Made by a program: the position numbers and the translations under genes
Shown here: in pieces, positions 1-6,173 of the stretch
Numbering within the stretch: position 1 is the stretch's first letter
Layout: each line of letters starts with the position of its first letter
Notes under the pieces: generated by a model
Told to the model about the DNA's origin: nothing
Seen by the model: only the letters and a program-made list of their open reading frames with translations
Databases searched by the model: none
Assembly (NCBI GenBank): GCA_904502185.1
Contig: CAJGDX010000081.1
Span: forward strand, 1 to 9,990
From: an uncultured Bacteroidaceae bacterium
GTDB lineage: Bacteria; Bacteroidota; Bacteroidia; Bacteroidales; Bacteroidaceae
Direction: 5' to 3'
DNA: 9,990 nucleotides

Positions 1-141
1 AATTTTCTTTAAAGAAAATATCCTTCAGTCTGCTGTTATTTGTCGGTGACTTTTCTCCTTTAAGTTCAGGGGGGCACGCTTTGCGCAAGTATGGTCACGC
101 TTTCAGCGTGTCAGAAAACTTGTACATCTTCTCCGCGCCTC
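1..141. repeat. Terminal direct repeat, left copy (141 bp)
   Basis: These 141 bases are identical, base for base, to the last 141 bases of the window. The copy opens with the perfect 18-bp palindrome ATTTTCTTTAAAGAAAAT (2-19). It also holds an 8-bp palindrome TTGCGCAA (81-88) and a two-tier hairpin: outer arms CAAGT/ACTTG at 86-90 and 118-122, inner arms CACGCT/AGCGTG at 96-101 and 105-110 around a 3-base loop. No reading frame here is convincing. Because the match runs to both window ends, its true length is unknown. It is either an assembly overlap of a circular graph path or two copies of a longer dispersed repeat. Confidence 0.97.
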
Positions 142-244
142 TCTGCGGCCGTTGCCTGTGATGTAGTTCTTTGAAAGTAACCTTTGCTATTGGATATTAC
201 AGCATTGGTAACATTAAAAAATATTCGGCACCGTAAAGGGCACA

Positions 245-350
245 ACCAATAACCATCTTTTGCAAGGAAAAAGGTGAAACATTTTGTGTCCGACATTTGT
301 AATGGCGGCCTAACTGTTTCACCCCTTGCAAAAGATGAAAAGTTATTGGT
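245..350. repeat. Long imperfect inverted repeat, about 36-bp arms
   Basis: Arm 245-281 and arm 315-350 are reverse complements apart from two short insertions: an AAAA in the right arm (338-341) and an AAAAA in the left arm (268-272). Paired blocks are ACCAATAAC/GTTATTGGT, CATCTTTTGCAAGG/CCTTGCAAAAGATG and GGTGAAACA/TGTTTCACC, for 32 paired bases around a loop of 33 bases (282-314). Transcribed from either strand it would form a long stem with two bulges. Size and shape suit a small non-autonomous element or an RNA hairpin; no transposase or target-site duplication was identified. Confidence 0.85.
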
Positions 351-370
351 GACAAGGTTTAACCGACTGA

Positions 371-395
371 AGGATATTGCCGTAAGGCAATTCCT
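371..395. repeat. Bulged hairpin, 10-bp stem
   Basis: AGGATATTGCC (371-381) pairs with GGCAATTCCT (386-395) through ten base pairs with a single unpaired T (375) and a GTAA loop (382-385). No U-tract follows on either strand, so it is not a typical intrinsic terminator. It is one of several hairpins packed into this gene-free block. Confidence 0.75.
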
Positions 396-444
396 GAACA
401 AAGGGCGAAACCGACTGCCCTGTCCAGTGTGCCGAGCCCTTTTG

Positions 445-471
445 CCTACTTTTCGGGCGCCGAAAAGTAGG
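445..471. repeat. Perfect hairpin, 12-bp stem and 3-base loop
   Basis: CCTACTTTTCGG (445-456) is the exact reverse complement of CCGAAAAGTAGG (460-471), with loop GCG. The stem is symmetric and lacks a following T-run on either strand, so it looks more like a dispersed palindromic repeat unit than a terminator. It could still act as a 3'-end stabilising structure for the thuA-like transcript, whose stop codon is about 110 bp away. Confidence 0.85.
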
Positions 472-583
472 GATAGAAACCCGAACTTTGCTAATTGCAA
501 TGACAATTAAGGGTAAAATATACCTTGAAGATTATACGCCCTCAATCAATAGAATAGTGGAAGAAACTTATATCGAACTCACG

Positions 584-1525
584 TTATTTATTTGATTCCC
601 CGATATTGAAATAGCTCATTCCGTAATCTTTTCTGAGTGATATTTTCTTGTCTGTCGGGAAGTCGGAAGGTGTGGGCTGTGTTACTTTACCAGTGGCAGC
701 CCATTCGGCTCCTCGCAGTAGCAGTGTCTGGAAGCCGGTACATTGCATGGCGGGGTTCTCTTCCAATGTGGGGCCGCAATGACCTAACATTATATGAAAG
801 ATGCGTGCTTTTTCATAGTCGACGGTGAATACCAACGGCTCTTCACGTCCCGAACCGCCTGTGTTTCTATCGGCTTTTCCTGAATACAGCAAATCTTTGA
901 TATTTGCCGGTCCTCTCATAGAGTCGTACATCTCGTCCTTGGCGTGCATCCAGTTGTCGGGGAGTCCTTGTGTTATTGGGTGCTTGCTGTTGTGGCAGTG
1001 CATGGCATACTCTCTTTGCATTCCGTGTGAACCGCCGTGTCCGGGTGAGTAGTCAAGTTTGAGCTTGTTATCTTCTACGTAACAATAGGGTCCCGATTTT
1101 TCGTTTCTTCCTTCCCAACCGCCAAGGGCTATTATGCGGTTGAACTCTTCCCATCCTGCAAATGCGTTGTCTGCTGCATGGTATACAATGACGCCTCCTC
1201 CTTTCTTTACGTACTTGAGGAAGGCGCTGTCTGTCTTTGCCGACCAGCGGTCACCATTGTAGTCGAGTATTACTAAGTCGTACTTGTCGAACTGTGGGGT
1301 GAAACTGCTCATGTCGCCACCTGCAGGTGACGTCAGTTCTATGTCTGTGGTGAATATTCCTGAATTCTCCAGTATTGCCTTTATTGCAAGGTGGCTCACC
1401 TTCCAGTTGTGGTTGTTCTGTCCCGATATTATCAATGCTTTGATGGGTTCAGGTTCGTTGCAACCGCATAATGCTGCAATGGTGATTAATAGCACAAGGT
1501 ATATTGACTTACAGAGCTTTTTCAT
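584..1525 (-). CDS. ThuA-domain lipoprotein (trehalose-utilisation ThuA-like)
   Basis: 313 residues. The N-terminus is a lipoprotein signal: basic MKK, a hydrophobic stretch to about residue 19, then lipobox L-C-G-C with the lipidated cysteine at 22, followed by the acidic NEPEP, so the protein is probably anchored in a membrane facing the periplasm or surface. The rest is one ThuA-like domain (about 28-275) with a class I glutamine-amidotransferase-like fold. Its landmarks are ALIISGQNNHNW near 30-41, VIVYHAADNAF near 112-122, a glycine/histidine-rich SPGHGGSHG near 159-167, HPITQGLP near 182-189 and HIMLGH near 244-249. ThuA-type proteins are linked to sugar catabolism, including 3-keto-sugar routes; the exact substrate is unknown. 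It starts 13 bp after the cstA stop and is the last gene of the minus-strand cluster. Family assignment is firm, function is inference. Confidence 0.88.
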   Translation of the reverse strand: MKKLCKSIYLVLLITIAALCGCNEPEPIKALIISGQNNHNWKVSHLAIKAILENSGIFTTDIELTSPAGGDMSSFTPQFDKYDLVILDYNGDRWSAKTDSAFLKYVKKGGGVIVYHAADNAFAGWEEFNRIIALGGWEGRNEKSGPYCYVEDNKLKLDYSPGHGGSHGMQREYAMHCHNSKHPITQGLPDNWMHAKDEMYDSMRGPANIKDLLYSGKADRNTGGSGREEPLVFTVDYEKARIFHIMLGHCGPTLEENPAMQCTGFQTLLLRGAEWAATGKVTQPTPSDFPTDKKISLRKDYGMSYFNIGESNK

Positions 1526-1538
1526 AGTTCTTTCCGAC

Positions 1539-2999
1539 TTATTGTTTTCTTAGTTTGATGCTTGCAAGAGCTGCAATGATTATTGTCAGCACTCCGCCAC
1601 AGATGTATGCCATGGCTCTGTTTTCCATTCCGAACATCATGGGCGAAATGAAAATGTACGAGGCACAGATGTATGTCATCAGCAGTGCGGGAAGCAGTGC
1701 TATGATGTAAGGCTTCTTGCGCTGTGCAAGATAACATGTGATGCACCACAGTGTTATTGCTGCCAGTGTCTGGTTGGTCCATGCAAAATAGCTCCAGATT
1801 GTCTGGAAGGGTAGAGCGAATATGATGAACAGGCCTATGGCAAACAAGGGCAACGATACGTATATGCGTTTGGCAAGAGGTTGCTGCGATACTCCGAACA
1901 TATCTGCTACAATAAGGCGTGCCGAACGGAAGGCTGTGTCGCCAGATGTTATTGCGCATGCAATTACGCCGAAGATGACGATTGTTGCAACTGTTTTGCC
2001 AAGTGTTGTTTCAGAAATGATGTTGACCAGTGTGGCTGCATTGCCCCCATGCTGGGCTATTGCTTCGTTCAGTCCTTCTACGCCTCCCCAGAATGCCATG
2101 GCAATGGCTGCCCAAATAAGGGCTATGATGCTCTCGGCTATCATTGCGCCATAGAAGATGGGGCGACTCTGTTTTTCAGATGTCATGCAACGTGCCATCA
2201 TGGGCGATTGGGTGGCGTGGAAGCCCGAAAGCGCTCCGCAGGCTATGGTGGTGAAGAGCATAGGTACGATGGGGAATTTATCTGCTTCGCTCTTCATGTT
2301 GGCAAGTGTGGTAAGTTCGGGGATGGAGTATGTGCCGCTGTTGAACAGCAATACTGCCAATATGCCGAGTGCCATTACAAGCAAGGCAATGCCGAAAATG
2401 GGGTAGAAGCGTCCGATAATCTTGTCGATGGGCAATAGTGTGGCAAGTATGTAGTACACCAGTATTACTATCAGCACAATGAGCATTTCCCATGATGTGC
2501 CGGCGAATGCTTCGCTTGCTTCAAGCACGGGAATGTCGATGTTGGTGGCTATCAGCGCTGCGGGTTGCGACATGAATACTGCTCCTACAAGCACCATCAG
2601 CAGCACGGTGAAGATGCGCATGAACATTTTTGTGCCGTTGCCAAGGTATTTTCCGATTATTTCGGGCAGACTCAGTCCGTTGTTTTTCAGCGAGATGACT
2701 CCTGCGATAAAGTCGTGCATGGCTCCCATGAATATGCCACCGAGGGTTATCCACAGAAATGCAACGGGGCCGTATGCTGCTCCAAGCAATGCACCGAAGA
2801 TGGGTCCAAGGCCGGCAATGTTCAACAACTGTATGAGGAATGTTTTCCAGCGTGGCATGGGCATGTAGTCTACACCATCGTACATGGTGGTTGCCGGTGT
2901 AGGGTTGTTCTCGTCAATGTCGCACACTTTTTCGAGGTATTTGCCGTAGGTGAAGTATGCGATGATAAGTGCTGCGAGGCACATTAGGAATGTTATCAT
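1539..2999 (-). CDS. cstA: CstA-family carbon starvation transporter
   Basis: 486 residues, a polytopic inner-membrane protein with about a dozen or more hydrophobic segments. Family marks are the N-terminal AYFTYGKYLEK (14-24), the long glycine-rich LLNIAGLGPIFGALLGAAYG (58-77), GAMHDFIAGVISLKNNGLSL (92-111) followed by PEIIGKYLG, then GFHATQSPMMARCM (259-272) and a TSGDTAFRSARL segment (351-362). E. coli CstA is about 700 residues; this is the shorter form usual in Bacteroidetes and appears complete. Characterised relatives import peptides or pyruvate (CstA, BtsT/YjiY); which applies here cannot be told. It follows rluA by 50 bp, with no -7 box seen in the gap, and precedes the ThuA-like gene by 13 bp, so co-transcription with both is likely. 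The start codon is supported by the N-terminal membrane segment beginning immediately. Confidence 0.93.
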   Translation of the reverse strand: MITFLMCLAALIIAYFTYGKYLEKVCDIDENNPTPATTMYDGVDYMPMPRWKTFLIQLLNIAGLGPIFGALLGAAYGPVAFLWITLGGIFMGAMHDFIAGVISLKNNGLSLPEIIGKYLGNGTKMFMRIFTVLLMVLVGAVFMSQPAALIATNIDIPVLEASEAFAGTSWEMLIVLIVILVYYILATLLPIDKIIGRFYPIFGIALLVMALGILAVLLFNSGTYSIPELTTLANMKSEADKFPIVPMLFTTIACGALSGFHATQSPMMARCMTSEKQSRPIFYGAMIAESIIALIWAAIAMAFWGGVEGLNEAIAQHGGNAATLVNIISETTLGKTVATIVIFGVIACAITSGDTAFRSARLIVADMFGVSQQPLAKRIYVSLPLFAIGLFIIFALPFQTIWSYFAWTNQTLAAITLWCITCYLAQRKKPYIIALLPALLMTYICASYIFISPMMFGMENRAMAYICGGVLTIIIAALASIKLRKQ

Positions 3000-3049
3000 T
3001 TTATAGGTGTTTTATTGTTGCGAAATATCGAAGATGCCCTGGAATGTGG

Positions 3050-3718
3050 TTACTCTTCGAAACTTTTCCACAGAGGGTCGTTGGGAACGGGTGCTGTGAC
3101 CTTTATTGTTTCCTTCGACACGGGGTGAATGAATTCTACACTGCGTGCATGCAGTGAAATGCTGCCGTCGGGGTTTGAACGTTTGGCGCCATATTTGAGG
3201 TCGCCTTTAATGGGGCAACCAATGGCCGACAGCTGACAACGTATCTGGTGGTGACGACCTGTGAGCAGTTCTACCTCCAGCAGATTATACATTCGTGAGT
3301 TTGCTATCATTTTGTAGCGCAGAGTGGCCTTCTTGGAGTTCTTTACCTCTTTGTTGTAGGCGAAGCTCTTGTTTGCCTTTTCGTTGCGCACAATCCAGTG
3401 GGTAAGCTCTTTCTCTGGTTCTTGTGGCATATCCTTTACAATGGCCCAGTATCTTTTGTCGACTGTGCCGTCGCGGAACATGTTGTTAAGACGTTCGAGT
3501 GCCTTACTGGTCTTTGCGAATATTACAACACCGCTGACGGGGCGGTCGAGACGGTGGGGAAGGCCTACAAATACGTTGCCGGGTTTGCAGTATTTTTCTT
3601 TAAGGTATTGCTTCATTGTGTCGCACAACGAAGCGTCGCCGGTCTTGTCGCCCTGTACTATTTCGCCGGCCTGTTTGTTGATGATTATTATATGGTTGTC
3701 TTCGTATAGTACGTTCAT
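3050..3718 (-). CDS. RluA-family RNA pseudouridine synthase
   Basis: 222 residues, converting specific uridines in rRNA or tRNA to pseudouridine in the cytoplasm. The catalytic-Asp motif is HRLDRPVSG at 55-63 (Asp58), a variant of the usual HRLDxxTSG. The substrate-binding motif TGRHHQIRCQLSAIG occupies 153-167 and is followed by the typical PIKGDLKYG (169-177). There is no N-terminal S4 RNA-binding domain, so it is a short, catalytic-domain-only member, and the exact target position cannot be assigned. It begins 9 bp after the TetR gene stop, implying translational proximity, and is followed by cstA after 50 bp. A modification enzyme between a regulator and a transporter is an unexpected neighbour and may simply share the promoter. 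Confidence 0.92.
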   Translation of the reverse strand: MNVLYEDNHIIIINKQAGEIVQGDKTGDASLCDTMKQYLKEKYCKPGNVFVGLPHRLDRPVSGVVIFAKTSKALERLNNMFRDGTVDKRYWAIVKDMPQEPEKELTHWIVRNEKANKSFAYNKEVKNSKKATLRYKMIANSRMYNLLEVELLTGRHHQIRCQLSAIGCPIKGDLKYGAKRSNPDGSISLHARSVEFIHPVSKETIKVTAPVPNDPLWKSFEE

Positions 3719-3727
3719 GGTCTGTGG

Positions 3728-4330
3728 CTATGCTTTTTTTGTCGGGGAGATTGCTCCCAGTGCGCTGAGTATTATTTTCTCGGAGAAACTCTTCAGGAAC
3801 TCTTCGTCCTTGTGCTTGTTTATCATTCCTTTTATAAAAGGTACTTCCAGTCCGTTAAGGCAGAAGTGCAGGAAACGGGCTGTGAGGTTCGGGTTTTCCA
3901 CGTTGAAGATACCCATCTGCTGACCTTCGGCGATTATCGAGCGATAGAGGGCTATTTCATGTACGTCGAAAGTGCGTCGTATGTGTTCGACAATCCACAT
4001 GTTGCCAAAGTATTCCGAATGGAGTCCGCTGTTGCGACGGACAATGCTGCGGGTTATACGCAAACGGACAAATATAAGCTTGATGATTTTTTTGTCGGGA
4101 GTGATGTTTTCTGCTGCCACCTTCTGCATGGCCGAGGATATTTTTTTCATTTCACTCTCGATAGATGCTTCGAGCAACTCTTCTTTACTCTTGAAATATG
4201 TATATATGGTGCGTCTGCTTTTTCCTGATGCTGCTGCAACGTCGCCAATGGTGGTGCTCTCTATGCCTTGTTGGGCAAAAAGGCGTCTTGCAACATCTAT
4301 AATCGTGGCTCTTGTGTCGATTGTCGGCAT
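3728..4330 (-). CDS. TetR/AcrR-family transcriptional regulator
   Basis: 200 residues. The N-terminal TetR-type DNA-binding domain is clear: ATIIDVARRLFAQQGIESTT (8-27), then IGDVAAASGKSRRTIYTYF (28-46) as the helix-turn-helix, and KSKEELLEA leading into the ligand-binding domain. The C-terminal domain (about 60-195) is all-helical and too diverged to suggest a ligand. It is the first gene of the minus-strand cluster, 9 bp ahead of rluA, so it probably controls its own operon and perhaps the cstA and ThuA-like genes. A palindrome about 90 bp upstream of the start is a candidate operator. A direct role in transporter or sugar regulation is inference from position. Confidence 0.92.
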   Translation of the reverse strand: MPTIDTRATIIDVARRLFAQQGIESTTIGDVAAASGKSRRTIYTYFKSKEELLEASIESEMKKISSAMQKVAAENITPDKKIIKLIFVRLRITRSIVRRNSGLHSEYFGNMWIVEHIRRTFDVHEIALYRSIIAEGQQMGIFNVENPNLTARFLHFCLNGLEVPFIKGMINKHKDEEFLKSFSEKIILSALGAISPTKKA

Positions 4331-4403
4331 GGTAATTCAGGTGTGTCTGTTCTGTTTATAAAGTTGTACTCTTCTTTAATTGGCTTTCACCATATTGCTG
4401 TTG

Positions 4404-4411
4404 CAAAGATA
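4404..4411 (-). promoter_or_regulatory. Putative -7 box of the tetR-rluA-cstA-thuA operon
   Basis: Read on the minus strand these bases are TATCTTTG, a full match to the Bacteroidetes -7 consensus TAnnTTTG. A matching TTTG -33 box at the usual spacing of about 19-21 is not present, so the promoter would be weak or activator-dependent. The leader to the tetR start would be about 65-70 nt. Confidence 0.5.
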
Positions 4412-4419
4412 GTGTTTTT

Positions 4420-4433
4420 TGCACATTTGTGCA
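4420..4433. promoter_or_regulatory. Palindrome, candidate TetR operator
   Basis: TGCACATTTGTGCA has 6-bp inverted arms around a TT centre. It lies immediately upstream of the minus-strand -7 box, where the -33/-7 spacer would be, an ideal position for repression of the regulator's own promoter. A further 8-bp palindrome TTTGCAAA sits at 4441-4448. TetR proteins commonly bind such two-fold sites next to their own gene; that this one does so is inference. Confidence 0.45.
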
Positions 4434-4494
4434 TAGGTTTTTTGCAAATAAAAATTACAAATATGCCTTGTTTTTGAAAAAAACTCGAAAAATA

Positions 4495-4526
4495 TTTGCA
4501 GGTTAGAAAAAAACGCCTTACCTTTG
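4495..4526 (+). promoter_or_regulatory. Promoter of the initiator tRNA gene
   Basis: TTTG at 4495-4498 and TACCTTTG at 4519-4526 match the Bacteroidetes -33 and -7 consensus, with a 20-base spacer. Transcription would start around 4531-4535, some 15 bases before the mature tRNA 5' end. This is the best-formed promoter in the window. Confidence 0.75.
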
Positions 4527-4547
4527 CACCAGATTTAAGAACAGCAC

Positions 4548-4619
4548 CGCGGGGTGGAGCAGTGGTAGCTCGTTGGGCTCATAACCCAAAGGCCGGAGGT
4601 TCGATCCCTTCCCCCGCTA
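4548..4619 (+). tRNA. Initiator tRNA-fMet (anticodon CAT)
   Basis: The cloverleaf folds fully. D stem GAGC/GCTC is 4557-4560/4568-4571. The anticodon stem TTGGG/CCCAA is 4573-4577/4585-4589, with CAT at 4580-4582. T stem GGAGG/CCTTC is 4595-4599/4607-4611 around TTCGATC. Two features mark it as the initiator rather than elongator tRNA-Met: the three G-C pairs GGG/CCC next to the anticodon loop, and an unpaired first position of the acceptor stem, C1 (4548) opposite T72 (4618). The remaining six acceptor pairs are intact. The 3' CCA is not encoded (CAA follows A73) and must be added enzymatically, as is usual in Bacteroidetes. The gene stands alone between its own promoter and terminator. Confidence 0.96.
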
Positions 4620-4627
4620 CAAAATTC

Positions 4628-4667
4628 AAAGCAATCAACATTGAGTTGGTTGCTTTTTTCTTTTTTT
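4628..4667 (+). terminator. Intrinsic terminator after tRNA-fMet
   Basis: AAAGCAATCAAC (4628-4639) pairs with GTTGGTTGCTTT (4645-4656) over 12 bp with one G-T wobble and a 5-base loop, followed by a T-rich tract to 4667. It begins nine bases after the tRNA 3' end and ends 35 bp before the next start codon. Confidence 0.88.
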
Positions 4668-4680
4668 AGGTTTATCTTCG
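4650..4680 (+). promoter_or_regulatory. Possible promoter of the GH109-like gene
   Basis: TATCTTCG at 4673-4680 matches TAnnTTTG except for one base, and TTG at 4650-4652 sits 20 bases upstream. The -33 part would overlap the descending arm of the tRNA terminator. If real, the leader is only about 15-20 nt. The alternative is read-through from the tRNA promoter. Confidence 0.35.
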
Positions 4681-4701
4681 CGCCAGTAAAAGTTCAATCT
4701 T

Positions 4702-5952
4702 ATGAATATGGATAGAATTGTGGTGAACGGTCGACGCGACGATGTGCTTGCTCTTGCGTGCGAGCCACTCGAAGTGGTGCGTATCGGTTTTGTAGGCCTG
4801 GGTGTTCGTGCCAAAAGGGCTGTGGAACGTATGATGAACATCGATGGTGCTGTGGTTTCGGCTCTCTGTGATTTTGTTGTTGCCAACATCGACGCTGCCA
4901 ATGATATTGTGCAGAAGTATGGTGGAACTCCGGCGCTGACATTCTCAGGCGGCTATGGATGGCGTTCGTTGTGCCAGTCGCCCGATGTTGATGTTGTATA
5001 CATCTGTACCGATTGGATGAGCCATGCCGAAATTGCTCTCTACGCATTGGAGTGTGGCAAGCATGTTGCTGTGGAGGTGCCTGCGGCAATGACCGTTGCC
5101 GATTGCTGGCGATTGGTGGATGCGGCCGAAAAGAGTCGCCGTCACTGTATAATGCTCGAGAATTGTTGCTACGACGAGTTTGAACTTGCTGCGCTTAATA
5201 TGGTTCGTCGGGGTGTTCTGGGCGAGATACTTCATGCCGAGGCTTCTTACATGCACGACCTGCGCAAACGTATTGCCACGAATGACGATGGCGGACGAAT
5301 ATGGACAAATTGGCAGGTCGAGTATATGAACAAGCATATTGGCAATCCCTATCCGACACATGGACTGGGGCCTGTGGCCTTGGCGATGGCAATACACCGT
5401 GGCGACAGAATGAAGAGCCTTGTGTCGCTGTCGACGCGTCAGATTCCATCAGGTAACGAGGGAACGATATTCAATGGTACAATGAATTCTTCGCTTATAA
5501 CCACCGAACAGGGAAAGACTATATTGGTTCAACATTGTATATCTTTGCCCCGTCCCTACAGCCGCTCGTTCGTGCTGAGTGGCACCAAGGGGTTTGTTCA
5601 GAAATACCCTGTGTCGTGTATCTCTTTTTCTCCTGAAAGCGATAATCTCATTGTGGGTGACGAGTGTAGTGCTGTAATGGAAGAGCATCGTCATCAGTTC
5701 GTGGAAAAATATTCCGAGCGTGGCAAAAAACTGTGTGGTCGCCGTTGGATAGATTTTGCCATGGATGAGCGTCTGGTCTATTGCCTGCGCAAAGGATTGC
5801 CGTTGGATATGGATGTTTACGATGCGGCAGAATGGTCGTGCATTGTCGAACTGTCCGAAAAATCGGCACTTGCCGGTGGTGCTCCTGTCGAAATCCCCGA
5901 TTTCACACGTGGCAGATGGCAGCAGCTTGATGGTGTCACCTTTTACGAGTAA
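4702..5952 (+). CDS. GH109-like Gfo/Idh/MocA enzyme, putative alpha-N-acetylgalactosaminidase
   Basis: 416 residues. An NAD-binding Rossmann domain begins with VRIGFVGLGVRAKRAVERM (26-44) and carries the GKHVAVEVPAAM segment (119-130), where ordinary Gfo/Idh/MocA dehydrogenases have EKP. The rest is the GH109 pattern: HCIMLENCCYDEFEL (148-162), EASYMHDLRKR (180-190), GNPYPTHGLGPVA (214-226), RPYSR..VLSGTKGFVQKYP (284-303) and the C-terminal DMDVYDAAEWS (369-379) and PDFTRG (399-404). GH109 enzymes hydrolyse terminal alpha-GalNAc by a redox mechanism with bound NAD. Many carry a Tat or Sec signal; this one has none, only a hydrophilic 25-residue lead, and an in-frame TAA at 4687-4689 rules out a longer start, so it is probably cytoplasmic. 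A dehydrogenase acting on a related sugar is the alternative. It stands between the tRNA terminator and the large secreted protein gene. Confidence 0.85.
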   Translation: MNMDRIVVNGRRDDVLALACEPLEVVRIGFVGLGVRAKRAVERMMNIDGAVVSALCDFVVANIDAANDIVQKYGGTPALTFSGGYGWRSLCQSPDVDVVYICTDWMSHAEIALYALECGKHVAVEVPAAMTVADCWRLVDAAEKSRRHCIMLENCCYDEFELAALNMVRRGVLGEILHAEASYMHDLRKRIATNDDGGRIWTNWQVEYMNKHIGNPYPTHGLGPVALAMAIHRGDRMKSLVSLSTRQIPSGNEGTIFNGTMNSSLITTEQGKTILVQHCISLPRPYSRSFVLSGTKGFVQKYPVSCISFSPESDNLIVGDECSAVMEEHRHQFVEKYSERGKKLCGRRWIDFAMDERLVYCLRKGLPLDMDVYDAAEWSCIVELSEKSALAGGAPVEIPDFTRGRWQQLDGVTFYE

Positions 5953-6173
5953 TCTGTAGAATACAATATTAAATTCAGTCGGCTCCATTTTTTTTACAAA
6001 AAAGGTGCAGTTTATTTATTAATATTTGTATTTTTGCCAATAATAATGAATGTTTACTCCATTTGTGGCAAAATAGTTTGAATTCTCTTATTTTGCGGCA
6101 TTGTTGTTATATTCGCAAAACGGAAATAAAGAAATTTTCATTTTAAATATTATCCATTTAAATTAAAAGTACT
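5953..6173 (+). promoter_or_regulatory. AT-rich leader/promoter region of the large secreted protein gene
   Basis: The best -7 box is TATTTTTG at 6029-6036, a full TAnnTTTG match without a clear -33 partner, giving a leader of about 130 nt. A second candidate is TTTG at 6062-6065 with TTATTTTG (one mismatch) at 6088-6095 and a spacer of 22. A 7-bp hairpin TTTTGCG/CGCAAAA (6091-6097 and 6114-6120) lies in the leader. No Shine-Dalgarno sequence precedes the ATG at 6174; the bases before it are A/T rich, as in highly expressed Bacteroidetes genes. No terminator was recognised for the gene before it. Confidence 0.45.

Larger units (their letters stand above)
142..583. other. Gene-free, hairpin-rich intergenic block
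   Basis: This stretch lies downstream of the minus-strand thuA-like gene and I see no gene in it. It contains a long imperfect inverted repeat (245-350), a bulged hairpin (371-395), a repeated 9-mer AACCGACTG (361-369 and 409-417), a perfect 12-bp-stem hairpin (445-471) and a small TAATTG/CAATTA hairpin near 491-508. The frames that stay open through it read in both directions across the palindromes and give low-complexity proteins without recognisable domains, so I regard them as chance. Together with 1-141 it looks like an intergenic repeat element of unknown function. None of the hairpins has a clear U-tract that would make it the terminator of the upstream operon. Confidence 0.7.

Noticed and set aside
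111..506. 131-residue open frame on the minus strand within the repeat block
   Set aside because: It runs through several palindromes, has no recognisable domain, is basic and low in structure, and lies in a region whose features are hairpins. A short plus-strand frame (274-510) through the same sequence is equally unconvincing.
491..508. Small hairpin as terminator of the thuA-like operon
   Set aside because: The stem is only six A/T-rich pairs and there is no T-run after it in the minus-strand direction.
1..583. CRISPR array or insertion sequence
   Set aside because: The repeats are inverted and not regularly spaced, and no transposase or Cas gene is present.
1522..1959. 145-residue minus-strand frame overlapping the 3' part of cstA
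   Set aside because: It is a shifted reading of the cstA coding sequence, rich in His, Cys and Ser, typical of an out-of-frame translation of a membrane protein gene.
1881..2438. 185-residue plus-strand frame opposite cstA
   Set aside because: Cysteine- and glycine-rich antisense shadow of cstA with no domain and no promoter.
4635..5397. Minus-strand frames opposite the GH109-like gene
   Set aside because: They mirror a strongly conserved coding sequence and show His/Arg-rich, domain-less translations.
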